A stretch of DNA of 64,000 nucleotides, taken from Annulohypoxylon bovei var. microspora. Lineage: Eukaryota; Ascomycota; Sordariomycetes; Xylariales; Hypoxylaceae. The DNA lies in the NCBI GenBank assembly GCA_022836615.1, contig MU405223.1, forward strand, positions 248,001 to 312,000, read 5' to 3'. The notes beneath the pieces are model-generated. The model worked only from the letters and a program-made list of their open reading frames with translations, was not told the DNA's origin and made no database searches. Shown piece by piece: positions 25,892-36,632 of the stretch (position 1 is the stretch's first letter; the number at the start of each line of letters is the position of its first letter). A program made the translations under genes and the position numbers.

Positions 25892-26696
25892 GTAGCTAAT
25901 AACTCACTTGGGCAACAAAAAAGGGGTTGGGGGTAGGGGTTTATTTGTGAGTTAGATGGTACCTTTAATGGATTCGTTGGCAGGCGCGGAGTGCGGCAAT
26001 GGTATGATAGAGAGAAAATATTATTATCCGGTATACTTACGAGTACCTATAATGATGATAGACTGGTCTTCTTTGCGACGAGATGACTTTGGCCTTGCTT
26101 GCTGTTGGTGTGTTGGTGCTGAGCTAACACATTGGTGCGGCTAGTGACTGTTTGAATCGTACATGTCCAGTGCTGCGTATTTTCTATATTGCTTGAAAGT
26201 TGTTTGTATTAGGTACCTAATGTATCATCTGTACTAGGTATGTTGAAGTCATTGCTAGAAAGTTGACACTCGTGAAACAAGGCTCTTGTTATTGTAATAG
26301 ACTGCCAGTGGTCTTGGAATTCTGAAGTTGATATAAAGACGATAAGATAGCGTTGGAATCTTGGAATCTTGGAATCTTGGAACCTTGGAAATGTTTGGGC
26401 TGGTTACAGTGGAGAGAGCGCCGAGTGGTACCTAAGGAAGGTACTAGCTGACCTGATTTAGTTGACGCGTGTTGGTCTGTGCACGAGCTACAGGTACCCG
26501 CAACGCTTTTTGCCTTGTTGATTGTTTTTCAGCCTTGCTAGGAAATTTCCAGCTTCTAAAAATCCATTTGTGAATCATTTTGCACAATACCCGATTGCCT
26601 TGCTACCGGGTTATCATTTCTGCTGCCAATTGCAGCAACTTTGGAACCCCCCACCATCTGCAAACAGTCACCGACCTATCGTTTTTCTTTTTTAAG
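25892..26696. other. Intergenic spacer before NIC96
   Basis: 805 bp between same-strand genes. It carries a short 8-bp tandem repeat at 26353-26392 and a T-rich leader just before the NIC96 start. No gene or RNA was recognised. Confidence 0.6.
26353..26392. repeat. 8-bp tandem repeat, five units
   Basis: Units read TTGGAATC three times, then TTGGAACC and TTGGAAAT. It lies about 305 bp upstream of the NIC96 start codon. It is a minor microsatellite; any promoter role is unknown. Confidence 0.7.
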
Positions 26697-27065
26697 ATGT
26701 CGATGTTTGGAAAACCAGCGGGGCAGACAGCTACTGGAAGCAGTATGTTTGGTGGAAGCCTCAATTCACCGGCCGGCACACCTACTGGTCAACCTTCCCA
26801 GCCTACGCAGCCTACTTCTTCGCTCTTTGGACGTCCTACGCAACAAACTGCCCAGCAACCACAGATGGGCAGCAGCTTATTTAATCCTACCTCTAATCAA
26901 ACTCAACAACAATCATCGCCATTTGGTGGATTATCAACGAATCAACAACCTCAACAATCTCAAGCTAGCGGTCCATTTGCCAACCTTGCCGGCGCTTTAC
27001 CTTCGAACACCCAACAACCTCAATCAAGAGGAGGTATGTTCGGATCGCTTACCAACACACAACCT

Positions 27066-27107
<42 letters not shown>

Positions 27108-30100
27108 CAACAACCCCAGCAAAGAAGCATGTTTGGCGCGTCTTTGCAGCCCAGTTACCTTGGCATCGGACAGTCTACAAACAACATGCCTCAAGCAACC
27201 TCGTCTATGCTTGGAGCTAGCCAACTCAATGCTAGCACGCTGCCGCAGGGGAATACTACCGGATACTTTGACACCCTCCTCTCGAAGAGCAAGAAGCAGG
27301 GTAGCGAACAATCACCACTCGAAGATCTTCCTAGCCTTCATCTCGGCTTGGGAGACCTTCGCCAACGTCTTCGAAAGCTTGGTCCTCGAGCCGATCCTGT
27401 AGCCCATGATAAAGCTCGCTATATCCTCGCGGCATCCGGTGTTGAGCCAGCGGCAGCCGTAAGAGACCTGAACGACTTCGATGTTCGGATCGGAGGCCGC
27501 GTCGAACGACCTGCACCCACCCCCGTCGCCGCAGATATAGACGTCGATGCCTATCTCACGAACATCCAGAAGAAGACGACCTTGAGCATGATTGCTGATG
27601 GTTTGGAAAGATCGGCCAGAGATTTCGATAATTTCCTCGAAGATAACATTAACATGGAATGGGAGGCCCAGAGAAAAAGAATATACGAGCATTTTGGTAT
27701 CAAGACTAAAGATGACGGGCCTGCAGAAGGACAAACCGCAGCCACTGGCAGAGAATCGCATGCGGGCTTCGGCCGATCGCGACGAGCAACTAAGGCCTCG
27801 CGCTCTACAGCGCCTGGCATCAAGGCTAGCACATTTGGACGGTCAAACCTTCAGAAGTCGGTCATTGGCACTCCTACCAAGATTGGTTCCCATCAGTCTG
27901 AATTCACGGATGTCCAGGAGGCGACAGGAAGCCCGGGTGCTTTGAATGGTGCCGCTTCGTTCGACGACCGATTCCTCAGAGAAAAGCAGGGCAGACTTGC
28001 GGAACGGGTCCGACAACTCAACCATGCCCGGATCGAGAAGCAACCGTTTCCTATTTTACACGAGTTCGCGCAAGTGGCCGGCAGCTCTGGCGATAGACAC
28101 GCTCAGCAGCTAGTTGATGCATACCATGCTGCCATGGCTATCGTTGGAGAAAACCCAGAAGCAGAGACCTTTGCGGGCGATGCTACTGCTAGAGAACGCC
28201 AGTTCAAGGACAAGTACTTGGATCAGAATGAAAAGTCTCCTGGCTCGATAGAAATGCGAAAGAGAATTCTCAACGGGGCGAATTCGTTCCTGGAGGGCAA
28301 GTTCTTCCAAGAAGTCGAAAGCCTCATTGCTAAGCACCCGCGAGAGGCGAACTTGGGCGGTCGTCCGGACGTAATCAGCAAGATCAAGGCGTATGTTCGA
28401 TTACGAAACACCAGGAAGAATCTCGTGCCCGATAACATTGAATTGCAGTCAGTCGACGGGGAATATGTTTGGGCCATCGTGTTCTACCTACTTCGATCCG
28501 GAAAGATTGCCGAGGCAGCCGATTATGTCAAGACCCAGTCTACCACGTTTAGGAGCATCGACCGTACCTTCGCATCATACCTCCTCGAATATGTTAGTAG
28601 CCCCGACAAACGGCTGAGACGTCAAGTGCAGGATCGTTGTAACAACGAATACAACCAACGAGCCCGCAATGCGCCAGAGAACTCTATCGACCCGTTCCGC
28701 ATGGCGTGCTACAAGATTGTGGGACGTTGTGACGTGAATAACCGCAGTCTTGATGGTCTTAACACGGAGATCGAAGATTGGATATGGCTCCAGTTCAACC
28801 TTGCTCGCGAAAACGACAAGGCAACCGAAGTAGCCGCTGAGTCGTACGGGTTGCAGGACTTGCGAACGAGTATCCGGGAAATTGGTCTCAAGCACTTTCC
28901 GAAATCGCCAAGCGAAGATGATAACGGCTCCTTCGGCATGTACTTTTTCCTACAGATCCTCTCCGGCATGTTCGAGCCTGCTATCGCATACCTTTATGCT
29001 TTCTCCTACGTGGACGCTATCCACTTCTCCATTGCCCTCGAGTACTACGGCCTTATACGTCCCGCAGACCCTTGGACTACCGCCGACTCCCTCCTATCTC
29101 ACGACACCCGTTCGAGGCCGCAGCTTAGCTTTGGTCGCATGTTAGGATACTACACGCGGGATTTCCGTGCTGCGGACGTCGCATCTGCTGTTGATTATCT
29201 TACCTTAGTCTGCCTCAATGCTGACCTCGGTGGCGAGGCGGGTCGCCAACAAGCAGAGCTTTGCCACGTAGCTCTACGAGAGCTCATCCTAGAGAGTAGA
29301 GAGTTCAGTAAACTCATCGGTGATATTCGCCCAGACGGACACCGAATCACTGGTCTAGTTGAAGAGCGTGCCTCGCTCATCGGCCTCCGAGAGGAAGACG
29401 ACTTCGTCAAGACGGTTACGCTACAGGCAGCCCGATTCGCCGACGACAATGGCCGGACGACAGATGCGGTGCTGTTGTATCATCTTGCCAGTGACTACGA
29501 CAGCGTGGTGACTATCGTGAGCCGCGCACTGAGCGAGGCTATCTCACTGGAGATTGGCGAAGATCCCATGCGCCTGATGCCGGTTAAACCTAGATCGGAT
29601 GGTAAGGACCCCGAGGCGCAGACCGGCAGCAGCTTGAGCCTAGCGTCCATCGATGATCCCATCCAACTCGCCATGACGATGATGTCGATGTACGAGAAGG
29701 ACGCCATGTTCTACACAAAGATCGAGGATCAGAACCGGATTGCTTGCCACATTCTCCTGCAGATGAGCGAAATCAAGAACTTAGTCGAGGGTAGTCAATG
29801 GCCGGAAGCCCTAGACGTGAGTGTTCCCCATCATTTCCCCCATACACTTGTTGACATGTTTACTAACGAATCACGTAGAAAATACGAGCGCTTGAGATCC
29901 TACCCCTCGATGCTAATGGTGATCCGGCAAGGATTCGACACTACGCAGCTACGTTCTCGGGACTATCGCAGACGGTCGCTATTAACGTACCTAACTTGCT
30001 GATGTGGACGATCACATGTTGCATTCGACAGAGAGAGCGGCTCATGAGCGGACAGTTCAGCGGCAACGAAGGCACGCGGCGGATGATGTGCGACAACCTC

Positions 30101-30199
30101 AAGCAGATCAGCATGGACTTGACGACGTACACGAGCCAGCTGAGATACCGGTTCCCACCGCACCTACACGAGGCTCTCGCAAGGGCTTCCGCGGACTAG
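26697..30199 (+). CDS. NIC96: Nucleoporin NIC96 (Nup93 homologue) with FG/Q-rich N-terminus
   Basis: Two exons, 26697-29816 and 29879-30199, 1146 aa. Nic96/Nup93 is the inner-ring scaffold nucleoporin that anchors the Nsp1-Nup57-Nup49 channel trimer. The start chosen is ATG 26697 (MSMFGKPAG); the same frame is open further upstream but has no other ATG. Residues 1 to about 190 are disordered, with SMFG, SLFG, SPFG and GMFG motifs and 16 consecutive glutamines at about 124-139 encoded mainly by CAG (27066-27113). The rest is the all-helical Nic96 domain. Recognisable segments are YVWAIVFYLLRSGKIAEAADYV and the C-terminal PNLLMWTITCCIRQRERLMS after the single intron. The FG-like head is longer than in yeast (839 aa) but is common in filamentous fungi. 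Confidence 0.94.
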
Positions 30200-30931
30200 C
30201 CGGGTTGTCATATGTACTAGTAACGGGAGAAGATGAATGAAAGGTGCTTCCTAAGAGAGTACTTGGCCTAGAGGAGATGACGTACGTTGACAGTGGTTGG
30301 AAAAAAAGGCCAGGTGCATGTTGTAGAAGTGGGCGACCCGCCTTAGGAGCTGCTAGTCCAGGCACGCGATAACACTTTAGATTAATACAAACATGAAGAA
30401 CATAGCGAAGAAGTTTCAGACTCTCGGTATGATGTCATTTGTTGGTTACCGATCGCCTAGGGTATAAAATGTTTGCTTGTTTGTGCCATGTTAATCTATG
30501 TATAATCTGTAGCTTGGATCCGGCATGATGGAAATAGGGGTGAGGATAGCGAGGATAGTGAGGAAAGTGAAGCATTAGCCAATCATAATGGAAGCAGGGG
30601 TAGTTTCCTGACTCGAGCAATAGTGAAATTGTTAGCGATCCACTTGGCTTTGTTGAATCATGTTAGGTCGTCTAGGTCGATCTTATTCATTCTCGGTGGA
30701 GTTTGCTGGGCAGTCAGATGTGGACATTCTTCCCGATTGACCAGTCAACGAATGCACACCACGAAAGCTGAGACGAATGTCGCAGCCCACCGGAGCCCAC
30801 ACCCACATTATCGAACTACGGGACAGACGGATTACGCGAATTACGCAGTATCCCGTACCCTAACCGATGCCACGATACACGACATTGTACCTGCTGCGTC
30901 GCTAGTTAATCTTACATACTACCACCGTGAC
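30200..30931. other. Intergenic spacer/5' leader of the bZIP gene
   Basis: 732 bp. The frame of the bZIP protein stays open upstream from 30623 and contains another in-frame ATG at 30752. A longer N-terminus (60 extra residues) is therefore possible. The upstream part has no recognisable domain and AT-richer composition, so I prefer the start at 30932. Confidence 0.5.
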
Positions 30932-33131
30932 ATGCACCCGTCCGCCGCAGGCTCTGGCTTCTCTTTATTCTCCACTCCCACCACCTCCGACACCTCTGCT
31001 ACCGCTACCTCCGCCGTCCCCGAACGTCCTGCTTCCTCGTCCACCGCGAGCGGCGGTCCCGTTGTGACTAACGGGAGCCCTTCCGAGAACGAGGAGCCGG
31101 GCCGACCCCACAACAAACGCGGCGGGACCCCCTCTGCTCACCACGATGACGGCGGCGGCCTGTCCCCGGATTCCGCAGGCGGCGGTCCCCTCGAGGACCA
31201 GAGGACTAAGAAGCGCCGCGTCGGCCCCAGCTCGAGGGGCGTCGCCAACCTGACCCCCGAGCAGCTTGCGAAGAAGAGAGCCAATGGTATATACATAGCT
31301 CCTACTGTAGCTCCGCTACGTCTTAAGCCTATGAAGTCCATTCATCACCCAACAACACGTCCCCGTGCTTAGTTAGCCCCGTAAGCCATACTGTACTGCA
31401 CTGCAATGGTGCAAATTCCATGCCTCCTCCTCTTCCTACCTACCTATCGTACTTATCTATCGCCCCTCAAGGACTGTGCGTACCAGCGTACCGCCATACC
31501 TGCTTCTATTCCTATGTACCTAGTGAAGTGTATCTCTCGCTAACCATGCCGTCGCGTTTTTCGTAGACCGGGAGGCGCAGCGAGCGATCCGCGAACGCAC
31601 CAGGACCCAGATCGAAACCCTCGAGAAGCGGATACGGGACTTGACGTCCCAGCAGCCGTACCAGGAGCTCCAGGCCGCGATACGGGCGAAGGAGGCCGTC
31701 GAGGCTGAGAATGCCGAGATCAAGAGCCGCCTGGCTTCTATCATGGCTATGATACAGCCCATATTGTCTAACCAGCAAGGTCAGTTCTTGTGTTGGGTGA
31801 AGCATACACCCCCGTCTTTGGCTCTCTTGGGTGGAGCTTCTATCCTATACTATATCTACTGGGTACACATGTAGTGAACAAGGGTTGTTAGACTGACCAG
31901 AGTCATAGTCGAAGGAGCCTACACCGCACCACCACCCCTACCGAACACCACGCCCCTCCCCCCGGCACAGCGCTCGCCCTCTCTCCCGACAGCCTACGCG
32001 GCCTCGACACCCCTCAGCGCCGCCTCGCCCGCCTCCACGCTCGCCGACTCGTCGTGGCAGGCCCAGACCCCGAACATCCCGCAGGCCAAGCTGCTGAGCC
32101 AGCAGCAGCGGCACGACCTGCCGCACAACCTCGAGCTCGGCGCCGGCGAGCAGCTGAAGCTCGACTTCCTGCTCGACCCCGCCCAGCGCGTCGGGAGGAT
32201 CCAGACCGGCGCCGACGGCCCCCAGGACACGCCTGAGTACCACCATCTGCCCATGAAGCACGACTGGAACGCCAACGTGCACCCCACCTCTGCGCCCTGC
32301 GCCCGCGGGCCCGCGGTCGAAAATGGTAATGGTACGTCACAACCGCAGCAGCAGCAGCAGCAGCACCGCATCGAGTACGCGGCGCACCTCCCGCTTCCCG
32401 GCCCGGGGCTAGGCATAGACGGGGCGTCCTGGATCGGGCGCTCAGCCCCCATCAAGAACAGCGCGCCGACGTGCCCGCTGGACAACCTACTCCTGGACTT
32501 CCTCGCGGAGCGGCGGCAGCGCGCGGCCGAAGGCGTGCCGGCGCGCGAGGTCGTCGGGCCGCGGTACCCGTCGGTATCCTCTCTCCTCAACCCGTCGCAC
32601 AGCGCCTTCTCGCACCCGCTGTCCAAGGTATTCACCGACATCCTGGCGGCCTTCCCGGGGATCAGCACGCTGCCGGAGCGCGTCGCCGTGCTGTACTACA
32701 TGTTCCTGGTGATGCGGTGGCAGGTCTCGCCGACGCGCGCGAACTACGAGCTGCTCCCGGCCTTCGCGCGGCCCGCGCCCGCGCAGCTGGCCGCGCCGCA
32801 CCCCGCGTGGATCGACCACCTGCCGTTCCCGCGCATGCGCGAGCGCCTCGCCGCCGCGTACAGCCCCGCCGAGTACCTCTTCGACAACTTCTTCATCCCG
32901 TTCACGAACACCCTCTGCCTCAACTGGCCGTACGAGGACACCGACACCCTGCTCCGGAGCCCCGACGGCGGGGAGCTGCTGATAAATCCGGTCTTCGAGA
33001 GGCACTTGAGACGCCCCGAGAACTGGACCCTCGGCGAGGCGTTCGATCGCGCGTTTCCGCGGCTCCGGGGCACGTACAACTTGAAGGTGGGCGAGGCGCG
33101 GGAGGCGGGCGAGGGGGGGGTTGGGGGCTAG
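30932..33131 (+). CDS. bZIP transcription factor with DUF3425-type C-terminus
   Basis: Three exons: 30932-31286, 31567-31779 and 31909-33131, 596 aa. It has an N-terminal Ser/Pro/Gly-rich region and a nuclear-localisation-like KKRR. The bZIP follows at about 112-175 with basic region KKRANDREAQRAIRERTR and a weak zipper (IETLEKRIRDL, then IKSRLASIMAMIQPIL). Next is a Pro/Gln-rich linker. The C-terminal domain at about 380-575 (LDNLLLDFLAERR, HPLSKVFTDILAAFPG, PERVAVLYYMFLVMRWQ, LCLNWPYEDTDTLL) matches the fungal DUF3425 module usually paired with such bZIPs. The first intron is unusually long here (280 bp) and cuts the basic region after RAN. Exon 3 is very GC-rich, so antisense frames look long but are shadows. 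Target genes are unknown. Confidence 0.88.
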
Positions 33132-34149
33132 GGTGGTTGGTTGGGTTATGTGAAGACGAGTATATGTGTATATGTAGAGGTGTACGAGGGACTTGCATTT
33201 TTACCTGGGAGGGCATAAGATATCGCGCCGCGGCGCCGAAGATGAGAGCGGGAGCTTGATGGAGCGAGATTAATAAAGCCTGAGCATGGAGGTACCTGTG
33301 TAGGATAAGGCTAAAGGGATCAAATACGTGGGGATTATATAAATTAGGCCGGTACGGGACAGGCACGGAAAGGTACTATAACATATATATAGTTAGTTAC
33401 CCAGTAATCTGGAAGATTGGTATCTGATGACAAGGCTACTAGCCTAGGGATATTATAGGGCGAATACGGATCGTCTTGCCAATTGAGGGAGGTGCTGAAT
33501 ATGGGCTTTGCTAGCTCAGAAGGGAAATCTCTTCGACTAATAAGAACATGAGAAAAGAAGCTTTGGAGAGAGCAAGTTATGTCATTTACAAGCTACGAGC
33601 CTACCTAGGTATTGAAACCTATATCGTGATACTAGGTAAGTAGGTAGGCTATGAGTGTAGCTGGAAACTGTGAATAGGGGCACATGACAAGAGCAAAAGG
33701 GGGGGTTTCACAAAAGATAGATAAGAAGTCATGATAGAGCAGTGAAATTATCATTAGGGGTTGCTCTCAGTAGAGGAAATCAAAAAAGCAAGCAGTCCTT
33801 GTAAAGGACTCGGGTATCTCGTATGCAGCAATAAACTCCTGTGCCATGCAAATCAAAACCATATCCCCTCTATGCAACCGAACTGTTTGTAAGGGTTGAG
33901 AGCCTGATGTCTAGGGAATCTCATCATCTGAACCGTCCTCTCCTGGGGTAGCTTGGCGTTGCGGCGTATTCTTGTTCCATGCGGATTGCATTGTTCTTCG
34001 TTGCAATCCTAGTTGGAACTCCCCTCCAGAAGGTGTTCACTGTGCTCCAGATGTTCTAGTAGTAACTGGACAGAGACGATTGCCAAGCCTGTCGATCATG
34101 GAACAGAAACCTAAGGTGGTTAAAGAAGTATTGTTGGTCAAGATATATA
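33132..34149. other. Convergent intergenic region (3' flanks)
   Basis: About 1 kb between the 3' ends of the bZIP gene (+) and the DCAF4-like gene (-). It is AT-rich with short TAGGTAGG-type repeats, including an ACCTAGGT palindrome at 33603-33610. No gene was recognised. Confidence 0.6.
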
Positions 34150-35742
34150 TCAAGACTCGTCGTCAATTTCATCAACACCAAATGGAAAGGTATAGACGCT
34201 GTCTCCGTCGCCGACGAACAGGGTGGGCGTGTGGTCACCCTCCAAGGTCTGGAATTGGAGACAATGGATATGTTCTCTCGGCGAGTGAATTCTGTCAATA
34301 TCACGGGATGGCAAACGGCAGCCGCTGCGCACAGAATACAACGCAACCCTGCCATCGTCGTGAGCCGCCGCAACTACGCCCGAATTCCGATCGTAGTCAA
34401 GACCAGTGTCAAGGCGAGAGAGGTTCTTGTATTTTGGCATCGTCACGATCGGGTTGCCACCCAGGTGATGGCCTGGTTTCTGTGGACCATTCTGGATATT
34501 CTCGAACCCGACACGGTTGCAGAATCGAATGTCGTATACGGCCATCATGTTGTTGAGGCCAGCCACTAGAAATTGGTGCTCATTGACTGCCTTCAAGTGT
34601 GCGATAGAGCTCCGTAGTTGAACACTATTCCATCCGTAGGCATCCTGACGAATGTCGCCGATGAATAGCTTGCCAGGGCGGCCACCAAAATACATGACAT
34701 TGGGATTGGCGGCATGATAATCAACACTGAAAATATCCTTGAATGGTGATGGCTGGAAGTCTTCCGTGTATCCTGGGAACGTAGGCGTGATCAAACTCAG
34801 GGAATCTTCATGGAACGCCGCAAGACCTAAGTTTGTTCCGACCAGACATTGATTGATATGACCCGGTGGGGAAACGCAAATGGTGTTCGGTAGTATGTAG
34901 GGAATCCGGTTTGTATCTCTACATATTTGAACCTGCGCCGGCAGACCGCCGTAGACCATTCTAAAGAAAGCTATTTTATGCCCGACACCCATAGAGGCAG
35001 AAGCAACGAACACGTTGGTCTCAGTTGCATCGCACTTGATGTCTGTTATTAAACTTGAGCTGCTCACCAACCATCGTCCTAGATCACAAGTGAACAGATG
35101 GTTGGCACAGTACCGGTATCTTCCAGTCTTATCATCTATGCCAAAGGAGCCTTTTCTGATCGTGTTTGCGTCGTCTTCAAATGTGGTCCCATATTAGCCT
35201 TTGCTTTCCGCAATGATTATCATGACAAACTTACTCGTAAATACCGAGTACATGCCATCTTTATTCTTCTTGTTCTGGACAAACATAGCCTGAAGATTCA
35301 CGTATGGCCCGATTCTACTACGCAGTGTAGCGAACAGTGTACCGTTCTCAACCAAGCCTTGGGCAAAGCTTGCAGAGCAGAGATCACGAACGTTATCACC
35401 GTGTTCACGAGCAAGGAAGCCACCCATGAGCGGTTCATTCAAAGCTCTGGAGTGGGTGATGCGGGATGAGTTTCGAGCCTCATGATGAGCTCTCGCGGCC
35501 GCAGCGTCTTCATCACGCTTGCGCTTCATACGAATGTTGGAAGACCACCAATGCTGGGGGTTACCAGGAGGAGTGTGCTGATCATTTTCTAACTTGAAGT
35601 AGCGGCCTTTTTCTGCATCTAGGTATAAGAAAACAAATATTAGCACATCGAAACCATAAATAGGAAGTGACATAATATTCATTGCAAAAAGAATCTTACC
35701 CCAGAAATATCCTGGAATCTGTAGCGGAGTTCCAGAGTTCAT
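34150..35742 (-). CDS. DCAF4-like WD40 protein (putative CUL4-DDB1 receptor)
   Basis: Three exons, 35742-35700, 35618-35235 and 35174-34150, 483 aa. After splicing the N-terminus reads IPGYFWDAEKGRYFKL. This is the signature P-G-[YF]-[YF]-D-x-E-K-x-[RK]-YF of the DCAF4/WDR21 family. DCAF4 proteins are WD40 substrate receptors of CUL4-DDB1 ubiquitin ligases. A basic coiled segment (MKRKRDEDAAAARAHHEAR) follows, then beta-propeller repeats including HLKAVNEHQFLVAGLNNMMAVYDIR and SREHIHCLQF-like blades. YDIR resembles the DDB1-contacting WDxR box. Intron 2 (35175-35234) ends in AAG and is the least certain splice. It is the one that restores frame into TIRKGSFGIDDKTGRYRYC. Intron 1 is 81 bp, in frame and stop-free. 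The substrate is unknown. Confidence 0.8.
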
Positions 35743-36632
35743 CTTATTGCTGTGTCTAGTCTACTTAGTAGTCTAATAAGAAGTTGGTCGGCTAGATGCG
35801 GTGGTAACTGAGGTAGTAATCGTGATGGTAAAGGTAACCGTGGAGGTGAGTATTGTTAAGAGAAGAAAGATGTGAATTGCAGAAGGAAATTCAGTGAGAT
35901 GAATTAAACAAAACACGCCGACGACAGTAGGACAGTACGGGATAGCTCTAAACTTAAAAAAAGTGTACGAAGGGAGGTCAAGGCCAAACATTTGCCCAGT
36001 GGGTGATTAGACCACCTGCAGCAATCAATCGGATCTTATCGCTAAAATTTAGTAGAAATTTAATGGTTAACCGCTATAGTTCAGGACGCCCAGCCACTAA
36101 GATAAAGCTCTTTACAGTGCACAAAAGCCGAACTTGCACGGGATTGACTCATCAGATGTGTAAAACTTTTGGTCTGACCTTCGTAACCGCGACGACGATA
36201 TTGGAGAACATACCTGGCTATAAAAATACCGACTAAAACCAGGATTACACGATAATCTTGATTGAAGACTAAATAGGCAGATAGTAAGCATCGAACATCA
36301 CAAGTAGATAAAATAAACACATATGCATTTAAAGCTATCGGAACTAGACTCTTCTAAACATGCAATTACATAACTCAGCTTCACATGACACATGCCAGTT
36401 ATTTGGTATTTTTTTCATTCTTATTAAGCCTAAGAGACGTGGGTATGACATAACCGAAGGCCTATACGCCGTGGTATTTCAGTTTACAAGAAGGAAATGA
36501 AGTGAACAACCAGGCCTGTCCGGAGAATATATCTATACACCGAAGGGCAGTAGTATGTAACACCGATTAAGACTGATCCCTGGCGACGACGGCCACTTAA
36601 GGAGCAGCCATTCGGTTTCATCCGGGGATGAT
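35743..36632. other. Spacer between PMA1 3' end and DCAF4-like 5' end
   Basis: 890 bp, AT-rich. It should contain the promoter of the minus-strand DCAF4-like gene and the terminator region of PMA1. Only short unsupported frames are present. Confidence 0.6.

Noticed and set aside
31994..33259. Several 170-260 codon frames around the bZIP exon 3
   Set aside because: Exon 3 is very GC-rich so stops are rare in all frames; only the frame carrying the bZIP/DUF3425 motifs continues from the upstream exons.
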